This document shows, piece after piece, positions 25,826 to 33,426 of a stretch of 33,972 bases of DNA. Positions within the stretch are counted from its first letter, which is position 1, and each line of letters opens with the position of its first letter. A program made the translations under genes and the position numbers. The notes beneath the pieces were generated by a model. It was not told where the DNA came from. It saw nothing but the letters and a program-made list of their open reading frames with translations, and did no database searches. The DNA comes from Planctomycetes bacterium GWF2_42_9 (lineage in GTDB: Bacteria; Planctomycetota; Phycisphaerae; Sedimentisphaerales; UBA12454), in assembly GCA_001825675.1 (NCBI GenBank), contig MHYA01000070.1:1-33972 (forward strand), written 5' to 3'.

Positions 25826-26191
25826 TTATTCTAGAGCATACCCCATAGTTGTGTAATATGCTAAGTTTGGTTGCGTAATATCCATTCTTCCTATCTGCGC
25901 CACAACTGGCAATTGACTGCGAACGACTAAAGCATATTGACCAAAGGGGATTTGGTAATTATTTTCACCCACGGGCTTATCTAACCTAAAGCATCTAACT
26001 CGTTGCCCCTTAATGACAGATTTTATATTCTTCATAGGTTCATCGTTATCAAAATAAATATCAAATTCCACAATTGTATCTTGATCGTTCATATTTAGAA
26101 TAACAAGCGATTCGTGGCCAAAAGGCTCTTTATCGCCGGGCTGCGGCAAATCACCGTCAGGGAAAACCCAAACTCTTTTACCTGTATCCAT
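25826..26191 (-). CDS. ASRT-family (Anabaena sensory rhodopsin transducer-like) small protein
   Basis: The 121-residue single-domain beta-rich protein has the recognisable ASRT core: KRVWVFPDGDLP (5-16), GHESLVILN (25-33), VRCFRLD (65-71) and a strongly conserved end QPNLAYYTTMGY (107-118). The founder is the tetrameric transducer of the Anabaena sensory rhodopsin. Comparative work by Aravind's group proposed that the superfamily binds small molecules, probably sugars, and is common in carbohydrate operons. No rhodopsin gene is present here, so a sugar- or metabolite-binding role inside this catabolic block is more likely than photosensing. AGGAGC precedes ATG 26191. It lies 12 bp after the M24 gene. 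Confidence 0.85.
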   Translation of the reverse strand: MDTGKRVWVFPDGDLPQPGDKEPFGHESLVILNMNDQDTIVEFDIYFDNDEPMKNIKSVIKGQRVRCFRLDKPVGENNYQIPFGQYALVVRSQLPVVAQIGRMDITQPNLAYYTTMGYALE

Positions 26192-26203
26192 TTTCTGCTC
26201 CTA

Positions 26204-27367
26204 TTAAATTTCAATTATACCGCTAATTTTGTCTGAAAGAAGTTCGATACCATTTTCCTTTATCACACAACCTGTTTCCCATCTCAAACCAAATTCTTTA
26301 TCACGAACAAATGTATCAATCTGGAATGTCATATTTTCCTGAAGTTTATATTCCGATGTTGTCTCAATCCAGGGCTTTTCAACTTCAAGCATTCCAAGTC
26401 CATGACATGGGCCATAAAGATAATTAGCAGCATATCCCTTTTCTTTGAAATATGCCTCAAATTTCTTAGCCACTTCGCCGGCAACAATTCCCGCTTTCAA
26501 CCATTCTCTTGTTTTAAAATGAGCGTCTAGGCCAAACTGGACAAGTTCTTTCTGTCTTGCATTCATTTTGCCAATACAAAACGGTATTCCAATTGAAGGA
26601 GAATAGCCGCTATATCGTGCTCCTAAATTAAGCTGAATTATCTTACCCTTTTCAATAATGTTGTATCGCGGCCTGGAAATTGCATTATTAGTATTTGCAC
26701 CCCCGAAAAGATAAAGAGCATGAGCTTCGTATTCTCCGCCATTTGCATAAATAGCCTCTTGTGCAATGCCTACAACCTGAAGCTCAGTCATACCGGGTTT
26801 AATTCTCGATAAAACCGCATCAACCGCAAGTTCCGAAATACGAAACGCTTCTTTAAGGCACGCAATTTCAGCTTCAGATTTGATTTGCCTAAGCTCGGTT
26901 ACAATGTTGTCAGCCTTAATAATTTCGGCATTTGGAAATGCCTTTTGAATTGATTGATATAGATCGACACTTGTTACAAGCCAGCCTGCAATGCCAATCT
27001 TTTTGGGATTTTTAACCCCGATGGATTCGAAAACATCCGAAAAAGCATTGAAGCTACCTCCTGGAAACTGTGGGTCTGCTGATTCACGGTATTCACGCAT
27101 TCTGTGTATATTATTTACGGGTGACCAACTGTGCGCGAATTCTTCTGACTCAGGGCCTACCATCAATGCAGCTTTACCATTTGCTGCAATTGCAACTCCA
27201 CCAACTTCAAATAACGGCCAAAAACCACTGAAATAGCGTACATTGGCAAAATCAGCCTCATTGGAATTTGCGATTAACGCATCAAGGCCGGCTTTAGTTA
27301 TTAAGTTTGAAGCTTTTTCAATTCTTCTTAAATACTCGTCTGCTGAAATGCATGCTTTACTTTTCAT
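26204..27367 (-). CDS. M24 (creatinase/aminopeptidase P fold) protein lacking most metal ligands
   Basis: The 387-residue protein has the creatinase N-terminal domain (about 10-160, with NVRYFSGFWP) and the pita-bread domain (about 165-387). Of the five metal ligands of aminopeptidase P, the two aspartates are replaced by Asn247 (QLNLGA) and Ser258 (GYSPSIG). His322 (GPCHGLG) and Glu364 (LRWETG) are kept, and the fourth position is Asp351 instead of Glu. That pattern points to a metal-independent creatinase-like C-N hydrolase rather than a peptidase. A creatininase-family gene two positions downstream strengthens the parallel with the creatinine-creatine pathway, but the substrates need not be those. 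AAGGAA precedes ATG 27367. It follows lacI by 11 bp. Confidence 0.8.
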   Translation of the reverse strand: MKSKACISADEYLRRIEKASNLITKAGLDALIANSNEADFANVRYFSGFWPLFEVGGVAIAANGKAALMVGPESEEFAHSWSPVNNIHRMREYRESADPQFPGGSFNAFSDVFESIGVKNPKKIGIAGWLVTSVDLYQSIQKAFPNAEIIKADNIVTELRQIKSEAEIACLKEAFRISELAVDAVLSRIKPGMTELQVVGIAQEAIYANGGEYEAHALYLFGGANTNNAISRPRYNIIEKGKIIQLNLGARYSGYSPSIGIPFCIGKMNARQKELVQFGLDAHFKTREWLKAGIVAGEVAKKFEAYFKEKGYAANYLYGPCHGLGMLEVEKPWIETTSEYKLQENMTFQIDTFVRDKEFGLRWETGCVIKENGIELLSDKISGIIEI

Positions 27368-27378
27368 TTTTTTGTTCC

Positions 27379-28392
27379 TTATATCGTGGATTTTCTAATA
27401 ATTAATTTGGCAGGTATTACTTTCTTAATTTGCGAAATTTCTTTATTACCTCTGATCATATCGACTAAAGTTTGAACACCTTCTGAACCGAGTCTTGCTT
27501 TATCTATATCAATAGTGCTCAACGATGCAGCAATGTATTGTCCATAGATGATATTATCAAAACCAATTACTTTTACCTGTTTGGGAATTTTTAGTTCCAA
27601 TTTTGATAAAGCATTAACTGCACCTATGGCCATCGTATCATTTGAAAAAATACCATCGTAAGACTTACCATTATTCCATTGTTTTAAAATTGTTTCTCTA
27701 CCGCCTTGGGTCGTATAATCGGATTCAATGACATCAATTATTTTGAATTTATCATTAAAGTTCTTTGCAGCTTCCCTCATGGATTGTGAGAAATAGTGTG
27801 TTTTAGGACCTGTGATTACGAGGACACGTCCACATTTCTGCTCCACTAAATGATTCAATGCCAATTTACATCCGCCTAAATTATCGGATTCAACACAGGC
27901 AATACCTGCATCACCAACAACAGGGCTATCTATTATCACTATATTTTTCGCATGTTTTTTTATCTTTTCTATATCATTTTTACAGAACTGCCCTGCCAGA
28001 ATTGCACCGCACATACCATTAATTGATAAAATAGTTTGAAGCCTTGGGAAAGATTTATCAAAATTCTCCTGCCAATGAACATGTAAAGGACAAAGACCAA
28101 AATTTGCGGCCTCTTTCTCTGCACCTCGTGCAACATCACAAAAAAATTCATCTGCATTTTGAGTATCTGCTCCGAAAATTAAAGCAAAACAACTACTCGC
28201 AACTGAGCGAAGAGCATCTTTACTTCTCATGGAACGCGCTGCAGCGGAAGGAACATATCCAAGAGCAGCGATAGTTTTTAGAACATGTTTACGAGTTTTT
28301 TCACTAACAGACCCATTGCCTGTCAGAACTCTGGATACAGTCATACTGCTAACTCTTGCCTTAGAAGCCACTTGTGAAATAGACACTGACAT
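27379..28392 (-). CDS. LacI-family transcriptional regulator
   Basis: This is a 337-residue LacI/GalR repressor. The N-terminal helix-turn-helix and hinge occupy about residues 4-58 (ISQVASKARVSSMTVSRVL, then GYVPSAAARSMRS). A periplasmic-binding-protein-like effector domain follows, with IFSNDTMAIGAVNAL (about 250-264) and VIGFDN near the end. It heads the block that runs to the DUF4450 gene with gaps of 3-19 bp. A palindromic operator lies 19 bp upstream, over the promoter, so it very likely represses itself and the genes behind it until a sugar-type effector binds. AGGTG precedes ATG 28392. The effector is unknown. Confidence 0.95.
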   Translation of the reverse strand: MSVSISQVASKARVSSMTVSRVLTGNGSVSEKTRKHVLKTIAALGYVPSAAARSMRSKDALRSVASSCFALIFGADTQNADEFFCDVARGAEKEAANFGLCPLHVHWQENFDKSFPRLQTILSINGMCGAILAGQFCKNDIEKIKKHAKNIVIIDSPVVGDAGIACVESDNLGGCKLALNHLVEQKCGRVLVITGPKTHYFSQSMREAAKNFNDKFKIIDVIESDYTTQGGRETILKQWNNGKSYDGIFSNDTMAIGAVNALSKLELKIPKQVKVIGFDNIIYGQYIAASLSTIDIDKARLGSEGVQTLVDMIRGNKEISQIKKVIPAKLIIRKSTI

Positions 28393-28410
28393 TTTTACAC
28401 CTGAATAATG

Positions 28411-28426
28411 TTATCGTTAACGTTAA
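28411..28426. promoter_or_regulatory. LacI-type operator
   Basis: TTATCGTTAACGTTAA contains a perfect CG-centred palindrome TTAACGTTAA (28417-28426) and an overlapping near-palindrome TTATCGTTAA. CG-centred palindromes are the hallmark of LacI-family operators. It overlaps the expected start point of the lacI promoter. Confidence 0.8.
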
Positions 28427-28452
28427 TATACAACAATCCAAAAAAAAATCAA
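28425..28452 (-). promoter_or_regulatory. Putative promoter of the lacI-led block
   Basis: On the minus strand TTGATT (28452-28447) and TATATT (28430-28425) are separated by 16 bp. Transcription would start near 28418, inside the operator, which is ideal for repression by steric block. Confidence 0.6.
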
Positions 28453-28694
28453 ATAAATATCTACGTATTTACATGATTTGTGTAGGCAGGGAAAAAAATC
28501 TTATGTGCTGGCAGTGAGGCTAGCTGCAAGTTGAATGAGACATTGACCCATTCGCATAGTTCTACTACCAGCCGAACATTATTTTACTTCTTATAAACTC
28601 AATATACTTATCTTCATTAAGCATAATTACAAACTGATTAAAACTACTAGCTAACGTCAGGCTTCTCCATAAAGAGCTACAATATACTATGTTT
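28453..28694. other. Intergenic gap between the two catabolic blocks
   Basis: These bases separate the nitrilase-family gene from the lacI promoter region. I see no gene. A weak hairpin (GCTGGC/GCTAGC, about 28505-28522) is the only structure noticed, and there is no clear T-rich terminator on the minus strand. Read-through from the upstream block into the lacI block therefore cannot be excluded. Confidence 0.5.
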
Positions 28695-29612
28695 CTAACA
28701 GATACGGCTTTCTCTTAGGTACTTCTGTAACGGCAGAATATGTATTTCCTGTTCCAATTGGTCTATGTCTATATCCTCTGAAACTACGGTAATCATCATT
28801 CTGCCATCATGTTCCATGAGCTTAACATCAATTTTTCCACCATACCTGGCAAAAAGTTCTTTTAGTATTAGCTGATTGCCATCAAGGTGGTAAATTCGAC
28901 TTTCCAGATTTAGGGTGCATGCAATCCAGCGAGGGTGAAATCCGAATTCCACTGTAGAAGTACGCGTCCCCGCTTGAATAAGAATATTTCCATCTCTATC
29001 ATAAATAATCGATTCCCATGGAAATGCACAAATCAATGGAACTCCGCTGCTAAAAGCCCAAAACTCCATCAATTTCCCTCCATAAGTATAGGAAGGAAAT
29101 ACCATCAGATCAATGCCTGCAGAAATATAATTCCACAGTAAGTCCTGATAGTTACAATCAAAACAGATCGCAGTGCCTATTCGCATTCCATCCAAAACAA
29201 TCGGCTGCTGCAATGCTTCTCCCGGCCGTATGCCTAAATTTCTTTCTGCACTTGTAGGAACAGCTTTACGATATTTCCCAGCCACACTGCCGCTTCTATT
29301 TACATAAATCGTGCTGTTATATAAACGACCATTGTCATTTTCAATGATTGATACGCAAATATTAGTTGAAAAATCTTTTGAGATTCCAGATGCCATCTGA
29401 ACTGTAGGGCCGCTTATGGATTCGGAGGCACAGAAGTTGTGTTTGTCGAAATCAGGAACGATAGTTGTCTCAGGCAATACCAGCAAATCCGGACTTTGCT
29501 CTTTTAATAGTTCTATAACATGGATTCGGAGTAATTCGCGGCGTTTGTCGATAGTGTGGTTTAAATCCGGTTCAAAACAACTGGCAGCTACTCTATATCT
29601 TTTGAACTTCAT
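28695..29612 (-). CDS. Carbon-nitrogen hydrolase (nitrilase superfamily)
   Basis: The 305-residue protein carries the nitrilase Glu-Lys-Cys triad: Glu48 (LPETT), Lys116 (KYRKAVP) and Cys150 (TAICFD). The superfamily hydrolyses nitriles, amides, N-carbamoyl groups and omega-amides through a cysteine acyl-enzyme. Sequence alone does not decide the branch; an amidase or carbamoylase is more common than a true nitrilase. The C-terminal 60 residues extend beyond the catalytic fold. AGAGG precedes ATG 29612, which lies inside the last 20 bp of the upstream cysteine-rich gene, so translation is coupled. It is the last gene of the upstream block. Confidence 0.9.
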   Translation of the reverse strand: MKFKRYRVAASCFEPDLNHTIDKRRELLRIHVIELLKEQSPDLLVLPETTIVPDFDKHNFCASESISGPTVQMASGISKDFSTNICVSIIENDNGRLYNSTIYVNRSGSVAGKYRKAVPTSAERNLGIRPGEALQQPIVLDGMRIGTAICFDCNYQDLLWNYISAGIDLMVFPSYTYGGKLMEFWAFSSGVPLICAFPWESIIYDRDGNILIQAGTRTSTVEFGFHPRWIACTLNLESRIYHLDGNQLILKELFARYGGKIDVKLMEHDGRMMITVVSEDIDIDQLEQEIHILPLQKYLRESRIC

Positions 29613-30051
29613 AATCCTCTTTCATTTTTTTTATTCTAAGTTTGCATTTTGCGTCTTTGCAATTACTCAGGTCTATTTCATAATTAAATCCTAAAGGTTC
29701 AAGGACTCGTCTGTAAAGAGTATCGCAATGTTCACAATAATACTCATAAGGCTTAATATGTTTTTCTTCCAATAATCTCCCCATGCTAGGACAGTAACGC
29801 ATGTCAATTTCAAAAAGCCCGGTATCTTCGTCAAGGCTCATTTTGAAATCGGCTGCTTCTTCGGTAAGGCTGCGGCTCCAATATTCAAAACATCCTGCCA
29901 GACCTTTCTTCTCTGCTAACTCTCTTAGATTACCTAAAAAATTATCCGAAAGGATTTCCCAAAATCTGAATACCGCTTCCTTGCCGCCCTTTTCATCGAG
30001 AAACTTGAAAAGTTCGCTATATGCAGGTATAAATTCTGTACAGGATATCAT
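29593..30051 (-). CDS. Cysteine-rich small protein B (paralogue of neighbour; ATC-hydrolase-like?)
   Basis: The 152-residue protein is helical in its first 65 residues. It then has a cysteine pattern: Cys87-Pro88 (MRYCPSM), Cys106 and Cys109 (YYCEHC), and Cys131 and Cys136 (NCKDAKC). The layout, with CP, then YC about 19 residues on, then a GF/GY strand and a last Cys about 15 residues later, is shared with the adjacent 165-residue protein, so the two are diverged paralogues. It vaguely recalls the L-2-amino-thiazoline-4-carboxylate hydrolase family (cyclic C-N opening), but I cannot confirm this. A metal- or redox-binding protein is equally possible. AAAGG precedes ATG 30051. It overlaps the nitrilase start by 20 bp. 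Confidence 0.6.
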   Translation of the reverse strand: MISCTEFIPAYSELFKFLDEKGGKEAVFRFWEILSDNFLGNLRELAEKKGLAGCFEYWSRSLTEEAADFKMSLDEDTGLFEIDMRYCPSMGRLLEEKHIKPYEYYCEHCDTLYRRVLEPLGFNYEIDLSNCKDAKCKLRIKKMKEDYEVQKI

Positions 30052-30054
30052 AAA

Positions 30055-30552
30055 TTAAACCTTTCTACATCTTGTAGCTTGTTCAAAGTTTTCTATCCAG
30101 ACTTTTTGAACACATTTACCTTCACCAGATTTATATTCACACGTGAATTGATAGCCCGCGTCATTGCATATTGTCTTATTGACGATAACAGTCGTTTGAC
30201 AATATCTGTCTGTAAAAAACGAACCCGTTTTTTTGAGATGTGCTATCGCTGGGCATTGTTTTACTTCACAAATTAATTTATCATTTTCACAATAAATATT
30301 AAATTCACCTTGTTCTTTTTTAAATATATTTTTCCAATGGCTTCGCAGTGCCTCAAGACCTTCTCTTTTTAACTTCTCCGACAATGGCTTAAAATATGTT
30401 TTGCCAACCTGAATTAAATATTCTTCAGTCGCTTTTTCGCCAAAATTATCATCCAGATATTTAATGGCATAACATAACGCACCATGAAAATCTTTGTGCA
30501 GATATTCATTATCAGACTGTTTACAATCGATAACTTTTATTTTATCAGGCAT
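30055..30552 (-). CDS. Cysteine-rich small protein A (paralogue of neighbour; ATC-hydrolase-like?)
   Basis: The 165-residue protein has an N-terminal helical part (about 20-80: HGALCYAIKYLDDNFG, then a Lys/Glu-rich helix). Its cysteine pattern is Cys95, Cys100-Pro101 (VKQCPA), Cys118 (DRYCQT), Cys129, Cys138 and Cys147 (GKCVQK). It aligns by eye with the neighbouring protein B around CP, YC and the last Cys. The genes are 3 bp apart, which suggests equal expression and possibly a heteromer. It lies 6 bp after the aldolase gene. There is no signal peptide or membrane segment. The link to the L-2-amino-thiazoline-4-carboxylate hydrolase family is a tentative recollection; otherwise the function is unknown. 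Confidence 0.6.
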   Translation of the reverse strand: MPDKIKVIDCKQSDNEYLHKDFHGALCYAIKYLDDNFGEKATEEYLIQVGKTYFKPLSEKLKREGLEALRSHWKNIFKKEQGEFNIYCENDKLICEVKQCPAIAHLKKTGSFFTDRYCQTTVIVNKTICNDAGYQFTCEYKSGEGKCVQKVWIENFEQATRCRKV

Positions 30553-30558
30553 ACTTCG

Positions 30559-31422
30559 TTATCTTTCTCTCTTCATAAATGGGAATATAACATTATTATC
30601 CATTATACCTTTTTCCTTGAGTTTGCTCTTGATAGCATACATCCAATCGGTCAAAAGGTCATTACCAAGCATATCATCCATATCTTTGCGGAACCGCTGC
30701 TGAAGCTTGAAAGATTTTAGCTGGTCTTTTTCAACTGTTGCCGCATTATACAATTCCACAAGAGTATCTACAAACGCTGTTCCGCCGCCTGTGATTACGC
30801 CATCTGCACCCATCAACAGACTGATGTCATACACATTTTCATCGCCCTGTAATATCTGACATGGCCTTTTGTTGACATCTGGATATCTTCGCAAAAGTTC
30901 GGTAAACAGATATATATCTCCACTGGAATCCTTAATGGCTTTAATTTGCGGAACCTGCATAATCTTGAGGATTGTATCAAGATTTGCTTTGTTGCCGGTT
31001 GCGCCTGGACAGTGATAAAAAACCATCTGGCAATCAAGTTCGCTGCTAATCTTTTCTACCGAATTCAACAAGCTATCCGGATGAGGAAACCTATAATAAA
31101 ACGGCGTCGTCATTACCATATAGTCGGGGTTAAGTTCTTTGAACTTTTTGCCTAACTCAATCATTCTTCTGGTGGAAACTTCTGCTATACCAGCAAGAAC
31201 TGGAACTCTTTTCTTTGCGTGTTCTACCGCGGTCTTAACCACTACAAGCTTTTGGCTGTCAAGCAGTGCAGGACCTTCACCCATATTACCTAATACGAAT
31301 ATTCCGTTTGCACCCTGTGTTATGACATAATCAATGAGCTTTATTAATGACTGAATATCAACATCTTCATTTTCAAGCAAAGGTGTTGGCAATGCTGTTA
31401 TAATTCCGCTTAACTTTGACAT
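30559..31422 (-). CDS. Dihydrodipicolinate synthase / N-acetylneuraminate lyase family aldolase
   Basis: This class I aldolase of about 287 residues is a TIM barrel. The Schiff-base lysine is Lys164 (IKAIKDSSGD), the catalytic tyrosine is Tyr136 (FYHCPG), and GNMGEG (45-50) is the pyruvate-carboxylate loop, usually GTTGE. The family includes DapA, NanA and 2-keto-3-deoxy sugar acid aldolases. The sialidase-like and SDR neighbours argue for sugar-acid or nonulosonate cleavage to pyruvate plus an aldehyde, not for lysine synthesis. A frame opens at TTG 31440, but ATG 31422 is chosen because GAAAGG lies upstream and homologues start with a KLSGIITALPTP-like strand. It lies 26 bp after the SDR and 6 bp before the cysteine-rich pair. 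Confidence 0.9.
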   Translation of the reverse strand: MSKLSGIITALPTPLLENEDVDIQSLIKLIDYVITQGANGIFVLGNMGEGPALLDSQKLVVVKTAVEHAKKRVPVLAGIAEVSTRRMIELGKKFKELNPDYMVMTTPFYYRFPHPDSLLNSVEKISSELDCQMVFYHCPGATGNKANLDTILKIMQVPQIKAIKDSSGDIYLFTELLRRYPDVNKRPCQILQGDENVYDISLLMGADGVITGGGTAFVDTLVELYNAATVEKDQLKSFKLQQRFRKDMDDMLGNDLLTDWMYAIKSKLKEKGIMDNNVIFPFMKRER

Positions 31423-31448
31423 TTCTCTAAAACCTTTCAAGTTTTTTA

Positions 31449-32222
31449 TTATGCGTGAAGACCGCCGTCCATTAGAATATTTTCGCCTGTGATATATGAT
31501 GATGCCTCGGATGCCAGAAATACCACTACACCTTTTATATCGTCGTTGTTAGCTAATCTGCCCAGTGGAACTTTTTTATTATACTTTTCCACAAATTTTT
31601 CATTCTGGCCTGCATATAAACCGCCCGGACTTATGCAGTTTACCCTGATTTTTTTAGGACCGAGCTTTCTTGCCAAATACTTGGTTAATGCTATCATGCC
31701 GCCCTTATGGAAATGATAATCCGGAGGTGAGTCCATTTCTGTGCCTTCATATAACGAAAAATCGGGACCAAACATGCCCTGCATGGAGCCTATATTAACG
31801 ATAGAACCTCCGCCTCTTTTTTCAATCAAATCAGACATTTCACGAACGATATCAAACATGCCCGTTGCATTTATATCCATAGATGTTCGCCAGCATTCGA
31901 GAGGGTCAATATATCTCTTCATAGGTCTGGCAACTGCATTGTTTATAAATATATCAAGGCCGCCAAAGACACTCTCAATTTCATCTTTGAGCTTTGTTAT
32001 TGATCCATGTTTAGCCTGGTCAACATATCTTGCATGAGCATCAAGCCCTCTTGCCTTAAATTCGTCAACAATCTTTTGGGCGTTATCAAGGCTAGTTGAA
32101 GCTGTTATTACAGTACCACCGCATTCCAGAAGTGCCTCAAATATGCACCTTCCGTACAAACCCGCCCCACCAGTGATCAGGATTACCTTATTTTTTAATG
32201 AAAACATTTCAACAGTATGCAT
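31449..32222 (-). CDS. SDR family NAD(P)-dependent oxidoreductase
   Basis: The 257-residue classical short-chain dehydrogenase has the cofactor motif GGAGLYG (18-24), NNA (94-96), catalytic Ser146 (IGSMQG) and Tyr169-x-x-x-Lys173 (YHFHK), plus a typical C-terminal ILMDGGLHA. It has an unusually long segment between Ser and Tyr (about 23 residues instead of about 13), which may shape the substrate pocket. It probably oxidises a sugar, sugar acid or polyol hydroxyl in this block. ATG 32222 is used; ATG 32207 is also possible. It lies 77 bp after the sialidase-like gene, the largest gap in the upstream block, so a secondary promoter there is possible. Confidence 0.92.
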   Translation of the reverse strand: MHTVEMFSLKNKVILITGGAGLYGRCIFEALLECGGTVITASTSLDNAQKIVDEFKARGLDAHARYVDQAKHGSITKLKDEIESVFGGLDIFINNAVARPMKRYIDPLECWRTSMDINATGMFDIVREMSDLIEKRGGGSIVNIGSMQGMFGPDFSLYEGTEMDSPPDYHFHKGGMIALTKYLARKLGPKKIRVNCISPGGLYAGQNEKFVEKYNKKVPLGRLANNDDIKGVVVFLASEASSYITGENILMDGGLHA

Positions 32223-32299
32223 ATAATAGTTTTTCCTATATATTTGCAGAGATTGATAGTTTAGCTTCCAAATATTACCCTTAAAACATTTTTACAACT

Positions 32300-33412
32300 T
32301 TATTCTATCTTTAATTTGAACCAACGGATATTTGAAACACAATCTTCATAGCACCAGAAAGATACAAAAATAATTCCATCTTTCATATATGTTATGCAAG
32401 GTGCGCCAAAACGTAGCACATTGAAATTATGTGACATGTTTTCTGTTGAATCTGTTAGCCCCGAAGATTGATGCCCCCAAAGAGGCAGCTCAGCTTCATT
32501 GATCCATTTACTTCCTTTCAGCTGACTTACATTCGCCCATAATCCAGGCTTATCTATTCGGCGATATATACATAAGACCCTGCCATCATTCAGTATTAAC
32601 GGTGTAAGAGTCTGCCCCATCAATCCTGTTGATGCAGGTTGTGACCATGTTCTGCCTCCATCTGCGCTCAACGAATATTGATTAGGCATATCGCATTTAG
32701 TTATATCGTCATAGGCCCATGCAGTTGCGATCAGCCGGCCATCCGGCAATTCAGAGATTTTTGATTCCCAAAAAAATGTCTTTCCTTTAGGTTCATTCAT
32801 TACATCAATATATTGAGACCAGGTTTGTCCCTGATCGTTTGAAATTATTGCTATCATTCGGATGCCATTGGGGCAATCGCCATCCCATCCCGGCCAGGTC
32901 TGTGTTGGAATTATCCACCGACCATCACTGAGAATTGTAACTGGGCAGCACATTTCAAATGCAGGACCAATCAAAGGAGGATTTATTCTTTGGGGTGTTG
33001 TCCATTGTTTCCCTTTGTTTTTTGACCTCAAAAGCAAAAGTTCAGTAGGTACAAAACCAAGAGTTTTTTCATTTGTCAAACCTTCATTTAAGTGGGCAGT
33101 GCGATCATGGCGAATCATGAAAATCACAAGACTATCGTCCCGCAGTGCTGTCAATCTTGCACAATTTGAATGCGAATTAGATGAATCTATAAAAATTGAT
33201 CCTTCATTGCGCCAAGTTTCCCCATTGTCATTTGAGCGAAAAAGATATGTATTAAGGTCAGCTGATTCAAACGCCTGACCAAGAACAACAGTTGCTACCA
33301 TTGAACCATCGGAAAGAACTGCAACTGAAGGAAAATACGCATGAATGCTTTGTACATGAGGTCTGGGATTACGATAAAGCACTCCTGTTTTATAATTTTT
33401 AATCGGGTTCAT
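32300..33412 (-). CDS. Sialidase-like BNR/Asp-box beta-propeller protein
   Basis: The protein of about 370 residues has four Asp-box repeats (S-x-D-x-G-x-x-W type) at about 60-67 (SNDNGETW), 130-137 (SKNKGKQW, degenerate), 191-198 (SNDQGQTW) and 249-256 (SADGGRTW), the pattern of six-bladed sialidase propellers. A Glu in FFWESKISELPDG (about 214-226) fits the family's conserved acid. True sialidases also need an arginine triad, which I cannot confirm, and Asp-box proteins without sialidase activity are common. There is no signal peptide. ATG 33412 has GGTGA at good spacing and is preferred. GTG 33427, overlapping the previous stop by one base, is the alternative. It is coupled to the partial propeller gene upstream. 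Confidence 0.85.
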   Translation of the reverse strand: MNPIKNYKTGVLYRNPRPHVQSIHAYFPSVAVLSDGSMVATVVLGQAFESADLNTYLFRSNDNGETWRNEGSIFIDSSNSHSNCARLTALRDDSLVIFMIRHDRTAHLNEGLTNEKTLGFVPTELLLLRSKNKGKQWTTPQRINPPLIGPAFEMCCPVTILSDGRWIIPTQTWPGWDGDCPNGIRMIAIISNDQGQTWSQYIDVMNEPKGKTFFWESKISELPDGRLIATAWAYDDITKCDMPNQYSLSADGGRTWSQPASTGLMGQTLTPLILNDGRVLCIYRRIDKPGLWANVSQLKGSKWINEAELPLWGHQSSGLTDSTENMSHNFNVLRFGAPCITYMKDGIIFVSFWCYEDCVSNIRWFKLKIE

Positions 33413-33426
33413 TGTTTTCACCGTCA

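Noticed and set aside
25826-26191. Photosensory system
   Set aside because: The ASRT homologue is genuine but no rhodopsin, carotenoid or retinal gene is present; context favours metabolism.
30559-31422. dapA of lysine biosynthesis
   Set aside because: The family also contains sugar-acid lyases, and all neighbours here are catabolic; no lysine genes are adjacent.
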